Notes: generated by a model not told the origin, from the letters alone. 64,000 nucleotides of DNA from Kordia sp. (GCF_022447245.1 NZ_JAKVBC010000008.1:62001-126000); one strand, 5' to 3'. Numbered from the stretch's first letter, positions 23,759 to 35,045 are shown. Numbers and translations: made by a program.

Positions 23759-24781
23759 TTAAATCTTAATTCGAGAATTCGCAGTTACAGCTTCGTCGGT
23801 AAAATCTTCTTTTAAATATTTTAAGTAACCCACAATTCCAATCATAGCAGCATTATCTGTCGTATAAGCAAACTTTGGAATATGTGTTGCCCAGCCATAC
23901 TTAAACTCGCCATCTTTCAGGGCTTTTCGTATTGCAGAATTTGCAGAAACACCACCACCAATAGCAATGGTTTTAATGCCAGTTTGTTTAGATGCTTTTT
24001 TCAATTTGTCTAAAATAATATTCACAATGGTATATTGTATAGACGCACAAATATCGTTAAGATTCTCTTTAACAAAGTTTGGATTTTCTTTAGTTTGTCG
24101 CTGCACAAAATATAAAATAGCGGTTTTCAATCCTGAAAAACTAAAATTCAATCCTTCCACTTTCGGTTTTGGAAAAGGAAATGCTTTTGGATTGCCTTCA
24201 TTTGCCAATTTATCAATAGCAGGTCCTGCAGGATAGTTCAAACCTAAAATTTTCCCACTCTTATCATACGCTTCTCCAACGGCGTCATCAATCGTTTCAC
24301 CAATCACTTCCATGTCAAAATGATCTTTAACGACTACAATTTGTGTATGTCCACCAGAAATAGTCATTGCCAAAAAAGGAAACTCAGGAATTGTCTGCGC
24401 TTCATCTTCAATAAAGTGTGCTAAAATATGCGCTTGCATGTGATTTACTTCAATCAAAGGAATCGCCAAACCAAGTGCTAAAGACTTAGCAAAGGAAGTT
24501 CCAACGAGTAATGATCCCATCAATCCTGGTCCGCGCGTGAAAGCTATGGCATTTAGCTGTTTTTTATCGATATTTGCATTAGTTAGTGCTTGATGCACAA
24601 CTGGAACAATATTTTGTTGATGTGCCCTTGAAGCCAATTCCGGAACAACGCCACCATAGGCTTCGTGAATTTTTTGATTGGCTATAACATTTGACAATAC
24701 TTTTCCATTTTGTAATACAGCAGCAGAAGTATCATCACAAGACGATTCAATAGCTAGAATATATACATCTTTTGTGCTCAT
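23759..24781 (-). CDS. tsaD: tRNA N6-adenosine threonylcarbamoyltransferase TsaD
   Basis: The 340-residue ASKHA-fold protein has LAIESSCDDTSAAVL at the N terminus, the metal-binding HMQAHILAHF (about residues 110-119), SGGHTQIVVV and AIGGGVSANSAIRKAL. With TsaB/E and TsaC it adds threonylcarbamoyl to A37 of ANN-decoding tRNAs. Length and all motifs are normal. It is divergent from tamB, an arrangement I recall from many Bacteroidetes genomes. No other t6A genes lie in the window. Confidence 0.95.
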   Translation of the reverse strand: MSTKDVYILAIESSCDDTSAAVLQNGKVLSNVIANQKIHEAYGGVVPELASRAHQQNIVPVVHQALTNANIDKKQLNAIAFTRGPGLMGSLLVGTSFAKSLALGLAIPLIEVNHMQAHILAHFIEDEAQTIPEFPFLAMTISGGHTQIVVVKDHFDMEVIGETIDDAVGEAYDKSGKILGLNYPAGPAIDKLANEGNPKAFPFPKPKVEGLNFSFSGLKTAILYFVQRQTKENPNFVKENLNDICASIQYTIVNIILDKLKKASKQTGIKTIAIGGGVSANSAIRKALKDGEFKYGWATHIPKFAYTTDNAAMIGIVGYLKYLKEDFTDEAVTANSRIKI

Positions 24782-24904
24782 ACGTTTTAAAAGGCATAAA
24801 AATTGTTATAAATTCACAAAGATATGCTAAACATCGTGTTTTGTAATATTTTTTTTGTGAATTTGCAGTGTCGTTAAGATGCATAACCTTTAATAAAAAC
24901 TATC

Positions 24905-27900
24905 ATTAAAAGAACCTGGAAAATAATCAAACGTGTATTATTAGCAATCATACTGCTATTCCTCTTGTTGTTGATTATTTTTTCGATTCCTGCAGTACAA
25001 ACTGCAATTGGAAAAAAGGCAACCAATTGGCTAAACGAAAAGTACAATACCAATATCAATATTGAACGTATTGGGTTAAAGTGGAATGGCGATATTTCAC
25101 TGAAAGATATTTATATTGAAGATTATCTAAAAGATACGTTAATACATATCAATGCCCTAGAAACCTCAATCTTAAGTTTTAATAATGCGTTGAATAATAA
25201 ACTCGAGTTTGGTACTGTAAATATTGAAGGCTTAACGCTAAATATTAACACTGAAAAAGATTCTATTGATACTACGTTAGATGTTTTTATTGCCAAACTT
25301 GACTCAGAACCTTCCGACGGAACGCCTTCCAATTTCCTATTGACGAGTTCAAAGTTGAACCTGAGCAATAGTAAGTTTAGATACAAAGATCAAAATAATC
25401 AAACGCCAGATATGCTCGATTTTGAAGAGCTTTCAGGAAATGTTTATGACTTCAAAGTACAAGGTCCAAATGTATCAGGAGATGTTCAAGGTTTAACGTT
25501 TTTAGATACACACGGACTACGAGTCAATGAAATGAATACCATATTTCATTATACGTTGACACAAATGCGCTTTGATAATTTGCTCATAAAAACAGACAAT
25601 TCTCAGTTAAATGGAGAAGTTGTGTTTGATTATGAACGAAAGGATTTTGCAAAGTTCTTAGACAAAGTAAAAATCTCTGCAAAGTTTACAGATTCAGAAA
25701 TTGATTTCAGCGAACTTAATTATTTCTACGATGAGTTTGGGAATAAAAAAGGCAAGCTTAACACAGAAATAGTTGGTGTTTTAAATGATTTCACTACAAA
25801 AAACTTTGACTTTAGATCGCCAAGTACAGTGATAAAAGGTGATGTGCAGTATAAAAACCTATTCAATTCGAGTAGAATGTTTTACATGAAAGGTGAGTTT
25901 GACCGCTTTTCATCAAATAACTATCAGTTAACCACATTATTACCCAATATCTTAGGAGTCAATTTGCCAAAAAACTTAAATCGTTTAGGGCAATTCAACA
26001 TGACAGGAATCACTGAAATTACTGAAAATATTATCAATGCTGATGTCCAGATAAACACAGACATAGGAAAAACGATATTAGATATTAATATTGTTGATGT
26101 CGGTGATCGAGAAAATGCTTTCTACAATGGAGGCATTAAGTTTGAAAACTTTAATTTGGGTATATACTTAAATGATCCAGTGTTAGGAACTATTTCATCG
26201 GACGCATTTGTAGATGGAAAAGGATTTACTGAGGAAAGTCTTAATACAGAAGTCATTGGAACGGTAAGTTCTATATTTTACAATGATTATATGTATAAAA
26301 ATCTCAATGTTTCTGGAGTTTTAAAAGATCAGTTATTTGACGGAAGTTTAGTGTCAAAAGATCCAAATGCAGATTTTAACTTTGAAGGATTGGTGAATTT
26401 TGCTGGTACTGAAAATGAATTCCGATTTAGAGCTTCTATCAATACTTTAGATCTAAACAAGTTGAATTTTGTAGAGCGAGACAGAATCTCATTGTTAAAA
26501 GGTGATATGGTGTTTGATCTTGTTGGAAATACCATTGATGACATGGCAGGCGATATATTCTTTAAGAAAATGTCCTATACCAATCAAAATGCAACTTATG
26601 CATTTAAAAACTTTAGCGTACATTCTGAATTTGATAAAGACATCAGAAAGCTCAGTGTAGATTCGCCTGATATAATAACAGGAACACTTACTGGCCGCTT
26701 TTATTTTGATGAAGTTTTAGATTTAGTACAAAATTCTGTGGGAAGTATTTATGCTAATTACATACCGATTGAAGTACTTCCAAATCAATACTTAAACTTC
26801 AACTTTAAAATTTACAATAAAATTGTAGATTTATTTTTGCCAGGTGTAGAATTGTCCAAAAAAACATCACTTCGTGGAAGTATTAACGGTGACGATAATG
26901 AATTCAAACTTACCTTTAAAACACCACAAATCGTAGCTTATAAAAATACAATTGACAATGTGGAAATGATCATTGACAATAAAAATCCTGTATTCAATGC
27001 CTTTATAGATATTGCCAATATAAAGACTAAATGGTATGATGCTTCAGAGTTTAGTCTGATTAATAAAACGTTGAATGATACGTTGTTCTTTAAAACAGAA
27101 TTTAAAGGAGGGAAAGGAGTTGATGATAATTATAATTTAAGTTTCTATCATACGATTGATAATACAAATAAATCGGTTGTAGGACTTAAAAAATCTGATG
27201 TTTCATTCCGCGGAAATAAATGGTTCATAAATGAACAAAATGATCGTAAAAACAGATTTATTTTTGACAAAGAATTTGACTCTATCTTCATAGAAAAAAT
27301 TGTAATGAATCATAATGATGAAAAGATCGATTTGGAAGGACAACTTCTTGGCAAAAACAACAAAAGCATTAAACTTGGATTTCTAAATGTAGGATTAGAA
27401 AAAATAACACCATCCATTGATAGTATTCGCTTACGCGGAAAAGTCAATGGGAAACTTGATATCAAACAAATAAATGGCGGTTACATTCCAAAATCAAAAC
27501 TTGGAATTGCATCTTTGGAAGTCAATGATAAACTATTGGGAGATTTAAATATTGACATCATAGGTGATGAACGTTTGGAACAATTTGGTGTAAATGCTAA
27601 ACTGGTCAACGAAACGTTGGAGTCTCTCACGGCAGTAGGTTATATAAATGTAGCCAGTAATGTGAATATCATTAATGTAGATACCAAAATTACGAGATTT
27701 GATATATCACCATTTAGTGCACTCGGAGAAGACGTCATCACCGACATTCGCGGGTTAATATCAGGTGAAGCCAAAGTCATTGGAAACCTTAGTAATCCGG
27801 CCATCAATGGAGAGCTGAGTATGCTTGCAGGTGGATTGTACATTCCATACCTAAATGTAGATTTGGATTTAGCGAACAGTTCTATCATAAAACTATATGA

Positions 27901-29458
27901 TCAAACTTTTGAATTCGATAATGTTACCATTTTAGATACACAAGATTATACCAAAGGTCAACTAAACGGGACTATCAAGCATACCTCTTTTGATAATTGG
28001 GAATTAGGATTAAGACTATCCACAGATCGCTTGCTGGTGTTGAATACGGAAGAAGACGAAGATGAAGAAATTTTATATTATGGAACAGGATATTTAAGAG
28101 GAGAAGCTTTCTTAACAGGCCCTACGGATCAGTTGGTGATCAAAGTCAATGGAACTACAGAAAAAGGGACATCTTTAAAAATACCAATTAGTGACGTTGC
28201 TTCTGTGGGAGATGCTTCTTTTATAAAGTTTGTAACTAAAGAAGATTTTTTTAATCCTAATATTGAAAGAATAAATTCTTTTGATGATTTTATGGGACTC
28301 GATCTGGAATTTAATTTAGATGTGACCCCTGATGCAGAGGTTGAAATAGTTGTAGATAAGAAAGCAGGAAGTAGTATCAAAGGAAGAGGATTTGGAAATT
28401 TGTTAATGCAAATTAATACCAACGGAAAATTCAATATGTTTGGAGATTTCATTACTGATACAGGAGAATACAACTTTAAATATCGTGGGATCATAAATAA
28501 GAAATTCACGCTAAAACCCTTAGGAACCATACGCTGGGAAGGAGATCCATTTAAAGCTCAGTTAAATGTAGAAGCTGTCTATAATTTACAGGCAAATCCT
28601 GATGTATTGTTAGATGCACCAACGTATAATAAAAAGATTCCGGTAGAGGTAGGAATCCGATTGACAGGTGATTTAATGAAACCTGATCCGTTATTTAATA
28701 TTACATTTCCAACTACTCAAGGTGGCGCAAACTCCGAATTGATGGATTTCTTACTCAATGACGATGACAAACGTCGCTTGCAGGCTCTATCATTATTGTC
28801 ACAAGGAAGGTTTGTAAATAATGTAAATATTAATCAAAATGTGTTAACAGGAAACTTGATAGAAACTGCGACAAGTATTGTAAATGACGCATTTGCTGGC
28901 GATGGTGATAACAAACTAAATTTTGCATTAAATTATAGTCAAGCTGATCGTTCGTTGAATTTAGAGACTGCCGATCAATTAGGATTGACCGTTTCGAGTC
29001 AAATTAGTGATAAGATTACCTTTAATGGACAGATTGGAGTTCCTGTTGGTGGTGTTACGCAAACTGCCATTGTTGGTGATGCTGAAATCGAAATCTCTTT
29101 AAATGAAGATCGTACGCTTACGGCAAAAATCTTCAATAGACAAAATCAAATTCAATATGTAGGCGAAATCGAAGGATTCACACAAGGAATTGGATTATCA
29201 TACCAAGTAGATTTCGACACCTTAAAAGAATTGGTAGATAAAGTCTTCAAAGGGAAAAAGAAAATGGCTGAGGAAAAGAAGAAAAAAGAAGAAGAGAAAA
29301 ACCAAGTAGGAGGAGGAGTTGTAACATTCACTACCAAAAAAGAATTTAAAAAAGAAACAAAAAAAGATTCCCAAAAGGAAGATACTAAAAAAGAGAAAGA
29401 GACTTCCAAAAAAGCTACTGAGAAATCTAAAAAAGCAGACAATAAAAAAGAAGAATAA
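24905..29458 (+). CDS. tamB: TamB-like translocation and assembly module protein (DUF490), start codon not standard
   Basis: The very large (~1,517 residue) protein has an N-terminal inner-membrane anchor (IIKRVLLAIILLFLLLLIIF), long repetitive beta-rich AsmA/TamB-type segments, and the C-terminal DUF490 region (TGEYNFKYRGIINKKFTLKP, then NPDVLLDAPTYNKKIPVEVG). A low-complexity Lys/Glu tail of ~70 residues ends it. TamB-type proteins bridge the envelope for outer-membrane protein or lipid transport. The first conventional codon, TTG 24965, lies inside the anchor helix. The reading frame extends to a stop at 24884, and the natural opening KRTWKIIKRV begins at an ATT codon (24905). Either ATT is used or ATG has mutated. 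Confidence 0.85.
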   Translation: MKRTWKIIKRVLLAIILLFLLLLIIFSIPAVQTAIGKKATNWLNEKYNTNINIERIGLKWNGDISLKDIYIEDYLKDTLIHINALETSILSFNNALNNKLEFGTVNIEGLTLNINTEKDSIDTTLDVFIAKLDSEPSDGTPSNFLLTSSKLNLSNSKFRYKDQNNQTPDMLDFEELSGNVYDFKVQGPNVSGDVQGLTFLDTHGLRVNEMNTIFHYTLTQMRFDNLLIKTDNSQLNGEVVFDYERKDFAKFLDKVKISAKFTDSEIDFSELNYFYDEFGNKKGKLNTEIVGVLNDFTTKNFDFRSPSTVIKGDVQYKNLFNSSRMFYMKGEFDRFSSNNYQLTTLLPNILGVNLPKNLNRLGQFNMTGITEITENIINADVQINTDIGKTILDINIVDVGDRENAFYNGGIKFENFNLGIYLNDPVLGTISSDAFVDGKGFTEESLNTEVIGTVSSIFYNDYMYKNLNVSGVLKDQLFDGSLVSKDPNADFNFEGLVNFAGTENEFRFRASINTLDLNKLNFVERDRISLLKGDMVFDLVGNTIDDMAGDIFFKKMSYTNQNATYAFKNFSVHSEFDKDIRKLSVDSPDIITGTLTGRFYFDEVLDLVQNSVGSIYANYIPIEVLPNQYLNFNFKIYNKIVDLFLPGVELSKKTSLRGSINGDDNEFKLTFKTPQIVAYKNTIDNVEMIIDNKNPVFNAFIDIANIKTKWYDASEFSLINKTLNDTLFFKTEFKGGKGVDDNYNLSFYHTIDNTNKSVVGLKKSDVSFRGNKWFINEQNDRKNRFIFDKEFDSIFIEKIVMNHNDEKIDLEGQLLGKNNKSIKLGFLNVGLEKITPSIDSIRLRGKVNGKLDIKQINGGYIPKSKLGIASLEVNDKLLGDLNIDIIGDERLEQFGVNAKLVNETLESLTAVGYINVASNVNIINVDTKITRFDISPFSALGEDVITDIRGLISGEAKVIGNLSNPAINGELSMLAGGLYIPYLNVDLDLANSSIIKLYDQTFEFDNVTILDTQDYTKGQLNGTIKHTSFDNWELGLRLSTDRLLVLNTEEDEDEEILYYGTGYLRGEAFLTGPTDQLVIKVNGTTEKGTSLKIPISDVASVGDASFIKFVTKEDFFNPNIERINSFDDFMGLDLEFNLDVTPDAEVEIVVDKKAGSSIKGRGFGNLLMQINTNGKFNMFGDFITDTGEYNFKYRGIINKKFTLKPLGTIRWEGDPFKAQLNVEAVYNLQANPDVLLDAPTYNKKIPVEVGIRLTGDLMKPDPLFNITFPTTQGGANSELMDFLLNDDDKRRLQALSLLSQGRFVNNVNINQNVLTGNLIETATSIVNDAFAGDGDNKLNFALNYSQADRSLNLETADQLGLTVSSQISDKITFNGQIGVPVGGVTQTAIVGDAEIEISLNEDRTLTAKIFNRQNQIQYVGEIEGFTQGIGLSYQVDFDTLKELVDKVFKGKKKMAEEKKKKEEEKNQVGGGVVTFTTKKEFKKETKKDSQKEDTKKEKETSKKATEKSKKADNKKEE

Positions 29459-29799
29459 TTTCACGAGTATTTTCAATAAAACTCTTTCCTGTTTTTTATT
29501 AAAAATCTTTTTCAAAAAAACTTCATATTAAACTTTTTTAGGACCAAAAAAGAGCGTCAAATTAACGTTCATTTTTTTGTGAATTTTTAATCTAAAAATC
29601 AATTTCAAAAAAATAAAATCCTCTCATTTTCAAACTGGAAAAACTTGAAAATACTAGAAAAAACGTGGCGTAAAACGTTAAAATTCTGAGAACTTATTAA
29701 CGAAAACGTTTGAAATTTTAAAACCATGTAAAATTCGTGTAAAGCGTACTTTGAAATCAAAATAAGTTTCCTAGCTTTACTATTCAAATCAAAGATTGC
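29459..29799. promoter_or_regulatory. Gene-free leader of pfkA-gap with three AACGTT palindromes
   Basis: No ORF is credible. AACGTT occurs at 29564-29569, 29674-29679 and 29705-29710; the last is the 8-base palindrome AAACGTTT. Three copies in 147 bases of AT-rich DNA is more than chance would give. This could be an operator set for the glycolytic operon downstream. Confidence 0.4.
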
Positions 29800-30786
29800 A
29801 TGCAAAATAACATCAAAAAAATAGGCGTAATGACCTCTGGAGGAGATGCTCCGGGAATGAATGCTGCGATTAGAGCTGTAGCAAGAGCTTGTTCATATTA
29901 TAATGTAAAATGTGTAGGCTATTTTAGAGGTTATCAAGGTATGATTGAAGCCGATAGTACGGAACTAACAGCACGTAGTGTAAAAAACATTGTTAGTGAA
30001 GGTGGAACGATTTTAAAATCGGCGCGTTCTATGGAATTCAAAACCAAAGAAGGACGAAAAAAAGCCTACGATAATTTAGTAGAAGAAGGCGTAGAAGCAA
30101 TGGTATTAATTGGTGGTGATGGTACGTTTACAGGAGGAATGATTTTTAGCAAAGAATACGATATTCCTGTAATTGGTGTGCCAGGTACGATTGATAATGA
30201 TATTTATGGTACAAAATTCACGATTGGATACGATACCGCATTAAATACAGTTGTAGAAGCGATTGATAAAATTCGAGATACGGCAAGTTCACATAACCGA
30301 CTTTTCTTTGTAGAAGTTATGGGACGCGATGCTGGATTTATTGCCCTAAACGCAGGAGTTGGAGCAGGAGCAGAAGAAATCTTAATTCCAGAAGAAGATT
30401 TAGGTTTAGAACGGTTGCTTGAATCACTACAGCGTAGTCGTAGAAGCGGAAAATCATCAAGTATTGTTGTAGTATCTGAAGGAGATAAAATTGGTAAAAA
30501 TGTTTTTGAATTGGCAGAATATGTCACTGAAAACTTACCTGATTATGAAGCGCGTGTCTCTGTATTAGGACACATGCAACGTGGAGGAAAACCCACGTGC
30601 TTTGACAGAGTATTGGCAAGTAGAATGGGCGTAAAAGCAGTAGAATTGATCTTAGACGGACAATCAAATGTAATGGTTGGAGTCTCAGACAATAAAATGC
30701 AAGTAACAAGTATTGAGAAAGCTGTAAAAGGCGAACATAATATTAACAAAGAATTATTGAGAATATCTGATATACTATCAGTATAA
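29800..30786 (+). CDS. pfkA: ATP-dependent 6-phosphofructokinase
   Basis: The 328-residue enzyme has MTSGGDAPGMNAAIRA (about residues 11-26), GGDGTFTGG (about 108-116; the Gly of GGDGT implies ATP rather than PPi), the catalytic GTIDNDIYGTKFTIG (about 130-144) and MGRDAGFIAL (about 174-183). It phosphorylates fructose 6-phosphate in glycolysis. The gap gene follows 27 bases later, so both are probably one transcript. A UTR of over 300 bases with AACGTT repeats precedes it. No anomalies. Confidence 0.95.
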   Translation: MQNNIKKIGVMTSGGDAPGMNAAIRAVARACSYYNVKCVGYFRGYQGMIEADSTELTARSVKNIVSEGGTILKSARSMEFKTKEGRKKAYDNLVEEGVEAMVLIGGDGTFTGGMIFSKEYDIPVIGVPGTIDNDIYGTKFTIGYDTALNTVVEAIDKIRDTASSHNRLFFVEVMGRDAGFIALNAGVGAGAEEILIPEEDLGLERLLESLQRSRRSGKSSSIVVVSEGDKIGKNVFELAEYVTENLPDYEARVSVLGHMQRGGKPTCFDRVLASRMGVKAVELILDGQSNVMVGVSDNKMQVTSIEKAVKGEHNINKELLRISDILSV

Positions 30787-30798
30787 ATAAAATAGTAA

Positions 30799-31809
<1,011 letters not shown>

Positions 31810-31820
31810 TGAAAAACAAC

Positions 31821-31862
31821 TAAGCAAAATTGACATTTTTGTACTCAATTGTGCTTATTTTG
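31821..31862 (+). terminator. Probable terminator after gap
   Basis: TAAGCAAAATTGA and TCAATTGTGCTTA pair at 12 of 13 positions with an 11-base loop, followed by ATTTT. It separates pfkA-gap from the kinase gene. Confidence 0.55.
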
Positions 31863-31921
31863 GTTGCATACTTCACGTAAAACATTCCTGAAAAATTGGG
31901 AATTTATTTTATATTCACACC

Positions 31922-32794
31922 ATGATTTTATTAGTAGATAGTGGCTCCACAAAATGCGATTGGATTGCAGTGGACAAAGATGGAAATCAATTACTAGACA
32001 AGCTTCGAACAAAAGGATTAAATCCTGCGATTTTAGCTGAAAAAAAATTGAAAAAAACCATCAAAAAAAGCAAAGAACTTTCAGCACATCGTCATACGGT
32101 TACACATGTTTTCTTTTATGGCGCTGGTTGTGGAACAGAAAATCCACGTTTACTACTAAAAGGAGTTTTAGAAGACTTTTTCCCAAATGCTATAGTGAGT
32201 GTGAATGAAGATACGTTGGCAGCTGTATATGCAACAGTGAATCACAAAGCAGAAGCTGCAGTCGTTTGTATACAAGGAACTGGTTCTAATTGTAGTTATT
32301 ATGATGGAGAAACCTTGCACCAGCGTGTAAATTCTCTGGGATATACCTTAATGGATGACGCCAGTGGAAATTATTATGGAAAGCTTTTAATTCGCGATTA
32401 TTATTTTAACAAAATGCCACATGTCATTCGTGTAGCTTTTGAAGAAAGGTTCAACCTCGATAGTGATTACATAAAATACAACCTTTACAAGCAGCCAAAT
32501 CCAAATGCTTACTTAGCAAGCTTTGCCGAATTTATGTTTTTACACAAAGATTCTGAATATATCATAGATTTGATTAAAAATGGATTCAGAGAATTTGCAC
32601 AAAATATGATTATGCAATACGCAGAAGAGATTAAAACAGTTCCTGTACACTTTGCAGGCTCTATTGCATTTTTCTCAAAGGATGAAATCAAAGAAGTAGC
32701 CAAAGAGTTCGGATTTACCGTTGGAAACTTTACCAGAAGACCTATAGAAGGCTTGGTAGCCTTTCATACCAATGCACTAAAAGAAAATTCTTAA
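31922..32794 (+). CDS. N-acetylglucosamine kinase-like protein (BadF/BadG ATPase family)
   Basis: The 290-residue ASKHA-fold kinase has LLVDSGSTKCDWIAV (phosphate-1 loop, about residues 3-17), FYGAGCGTENPR (about 65-76), IQGTGSNCSYYDG (about 120-132) and the hydrophobic end HFAGSIAFFSKDE. These match the eukaryotic-type GlcNAc kinase/BadF group common in Bacteroidetes. It probably salvages amino sugars from wall turnover or chitin. It follows pfkA-gap but a hairpin intervenes, so it may have its own promoter. Confidence 0.82.
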   Translation: MILLVDSGSTKCDWIAVDKDGNQLLDKLRTKGLNPAILAEKKLKKTIKKSKELSAHRHTVTHVFFYGAGCGTENPRLLLKGVLEDFFPNAIVSVNEDTLAAVYATVNHKAEAAVVCIQGTGSNCSYYDGETLHQRVNSLGYTLMDDASGNYYGKLLIRDYYFNKMPHVIRVAFEERFNLDSDYIKYNLYKQPNPNAYLASFAEFMFLHKDSEYIIDLIKNGFREFAQNMIMQYAEEIKTVPVHFAGSIAFFSKDEIKEVAKEFGFTVGNFTRRPIEGLVAFHTNALKENS

Positions 32795-32827
32795 TACCAG
32801 AAGTTTTTATTTGACACGTAAAAATGG

Positions 32828-32860
32828 AAAGGGAACATTGTAATAATGTTCCCTTTTTTA
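32828..32860. terminator. Terminator between the kinase gene and guaC
   Basis: AAAGGGAACATT pairs with AATGTTCCCTTT around a five-base loop, followed by a T-run. The A-run on the other side would let it serve the convergent guaC gene too. Confidence 0.85.
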
Positions 32861-32880
32861 TCTTTAAATAAGAGAGTTTT

Positions 32881-33918
32881 TTATACATAAATTCTATTTT
32901 CTTGCTCTGAAACACGAATAAAAGTAGTGCGCTTGGTTAACTCTTTCAATCGAGAAGCACCAACATATGTACACGTACTGCGAATTCCTCCCAAAATATC
33001 ATGAACGGTATCAGAAACATGTCCTTTCAATGGAATTTCTACTGTTTTTCCTTCTGAAGCTCTATAATCTGCTACGCCACCAACATATTTTTCCATAGCC
33101 GTAGCTGAACTCATTCCATAAAATTGCTTGAATTTTTTACCATTTCGTTCAATCAATTCGCCACCACTTTCATGATGTCCAGAAAGCATTCCACCTAGCA
33201 TAACAAAATCAGCTCCAGCTCCAAAAGCTTTTGCAATATCACCAGGTGTAGTACAACCACCGTCAGAAATAATATGTCCGCCCAAACCGTGTGCAGCATC
33301 AGCACATTCAATAATAGCAGAAAGTTGTGGGTATCCAACTCCTGTTTTTACACGAGTAGTACATACAGAACCTGGACCAATACCAACTTTTACAATATCT
33401 GCACCAGAAAGAATCAATTCTTCTACCATTTCGCCTGTAACTACATTTCCTGCAATAATAACCTTATCAGGGAATTGCGAGCGAGCTTGTTTAACAAAAT
33501 CAACGAAATGTTGCGAATAGCCATTAGCTACGTCAATACAAATAAATTTAAGCTGTGGATGTATGGAAAAAATAGTATGTAGTTTTTCATTATCTTTTTC
33601 ACCAATTCCTGCACTTACAGCAATATGTGGAATAACCGTATTTGGAGCAGTATTTATGAATGTATTCCATTCCTGAATCGAATAATGTTTATGAAGTACT
33701 GTAAATAGTTGTTTAGAAGCCAATACCTTTGCTATTTCAAAGGTTCCTACAGTATCCATGTTGGCAGCCATAACAGGAATGCCTGTCCATTCATAGGAAT
33801 TGTGTAAAAACTTAAAAGTTCGTTCCAGAGAAACCTGCGAACGACTTTTTAATGTTGAACGTTTTGGACGAATCATAACATCTTTAAAGCCTAGCTTTAA
33901 TCCACTTTCAATACGCAT
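32881..33918 (-). CDS. guaC: GMP reductase
   Basis: The 345-residue IMPDH/GMPR barrel has [13 protein letters not shown] near the N terminus, the catalytic GPGSVCTTR loop (Cys near residue 186), [20 protein letters not shown] and [19 protein letters not shown]. It lacks CBS domains, and its [12 protein letters not shown] region matches GMP reductase rather than IMP dehydrogenase. It converts GMP to IMP with NADPH for purine salvage. Monocistronic and intact. Confidence 0.92.
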   Translation of the reverse strand: MRIESGLKLGFKDVMIRPKRSTLKSRSQVSLERTFKFLHNSYEWTGIPVMAANMDTVGTFEIAKVLASKQLFTVLHKHYSIQEWNTFINTAPNTVIPHIAVSAGIGEKDNEKLHTIFSIHPQLKFICIDVANGYSQHFVDFVKQARSQFPDKVIIAGNVVTGEMVEELILSGADIVKVGIGPGSVCTTRVKTGVGYPQLSAIIECADAAHGLGGHIISDGGCTTPGDIAKAFGAGADFVMLGGMLSGHHESGGELIERNGKKFKQFYGMSSATAMEKYVGGVADYRASEGKTVEIPLKGHVSDTVHDILGGIRSTCTYVGASRLKELTKRTTFIRVSEQENRIYV

Positions 33919-34067
33919 AATTTTAGGTAATTGGTTATAACTAAAAGTAGAAATTTATCTTAACATAACATGCTTCCAATCAGATGATTTTTTATACAGG
34001 TTATTAACAGTTTTAGAATAGTTTGTTTTTTCTATTTTTATATAAACTATTCCTAAAACGTACCATA

Positions 34068-34595
34068 TTGAAACTTTCAAGAAAAGATTATAATACATGT
34101 AGACTTTATGTCTTTTTAATCGTGAGCATACTTGTAAAAACGACTGTGTTAGCCCAAGATAAAATAGAAATTACATGGGAAATTCCTGAAGAAATACAAG
34201 TAACTACTATTGAAGAAACTGTTCGAAGTTTTGATAGTATTATTCTTCAAACAAAAAATCATACCAAAAAAGCTAGTATCCTGCAACAAAGAGCACAAGT
34301 GTTGTTACAAGAACATCGTATCAAAGAAGCCAAAAAAATATATGAGTTAGCAATTCAAACAGCTAGTAAAAAAGCTTCTGATACGAGAATTAAAATCCTA
34401 GCAGGATTGGGGAAATAGTCGATTTAGAAATAATCAAGACAAAGCACTGTCTTACTTTTCAGAAGTTGACTAAAAAAGCAAAAGAATTAACGTCAATTGA
34501 TAGATTGTTGTGGATTTTATATTGCAAAGGTGAAAACTCTATTAAACCATTTCTATTTTCTATAACAGAGCAAAAACATAATTATTAATAACTAG
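34068..34595 (+). pseudogene. Truncated TPR exported protein (sensor-type) gene
   Basis: An export signal (LYVFLIVSILVKTTVLAQ) and the first helical repeats (ASILQQRAQVLLQEHRIKEA, KKIYELAIQTASKK) are followed by a stop at 34416 in GLGK*. Shifting frame there gives NSRFRNNQDKALSYFSEVD, a normal TPR continuation, and another shift near 34468 leads to KKAKELTSIDRLLWILYCKG before a final stop near 34588. So at least two single-base shifts break it, and the gene ends far short of a kinase or regulator domain. The best start is TTG 34068. The original was perhaps a TPR sensor, an inference from the N-terminal type only. Confidence 0.6.
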
Positions 34596-34999
34596 TATGG
34601 AAAGGCGAAAAAGACTACAGAGAAGTCAAAAAAACTGAAAGACATACAGGAAAGTCAAAACCAATTGGATCAATATTAATGTGCATCTAAAGATCATTTT
34701 GATGAGATGCATATTAACTTCTTTTTAATTATCGTAAACTACTTATTTTCTTTAGTAAGATTCACGACAATTTAGTAAAATAAAAATGATTTGATAACCA
34801 AAGAAATTGTTAGGACAATTAATACCATCATTTCCAATGATCAAATGACAGATCACCATTTTGAATTAAAATTACAACTCAGGGTTACAGTGATTTTGAC
34901 TTGAGAACTCAGTAATGAGTGTAGCTGAGTGCTTCTTTAAAAGTTTTTATACGCTATTGAAGCAGGAATCTAAATAGGAATCAAGTAAAATTTAGAAAT
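34596..34999. other. Gene-free DNA, probable further pseudogene debris
   Basis: No intact ORF. A short open stretch on the plus strand near 34795-34903 (TKEIVRTINTIISNDQMTD, then HHFELKLQ) looks protein-like but starts and ends without support. It may be the remains of the gene broken at 34416. A TGCATCT/AGATGCA hairpin lies near 34682-34713. Confidence 0.4.
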
Positions 35000-35041
35000 A
35001 AAGCTGTTTAAATCAATGAACTGACTTAGACAGCTTTTTTT
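35000..35041. terminator. Convergent terminator by the RiPP gene
   Basis: A 16-position stem (AAAGCTGTTTAAATCA with TGACTTAGACAGCTTT, one mismatch and one G-T pair) is followed by seven T's on the plus strand. It lies 5 bases past the stop of the minus-strand peptide gene and can also end that transcript. Confidence 0.75.
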
Positions 35042-35045
35042 ATGA

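Noticed and set aside
29222-29515. Two long Phe-rich minus-strand ORFs opposite the tamB tail
   Set aside because: They are the reverse complement of the Lys/Glu-rich low-complexity end of tamB; poly-Lys codons read backwards as Phe/Leu/Ser.
34596-34999. A possible regulator peptide (TKEIVRTINTIISNDQMTD) as a real small gene
   Set aside because: No start with ribosome site, no stop in a sensible place and no family match; kept only as pseudogene debris.
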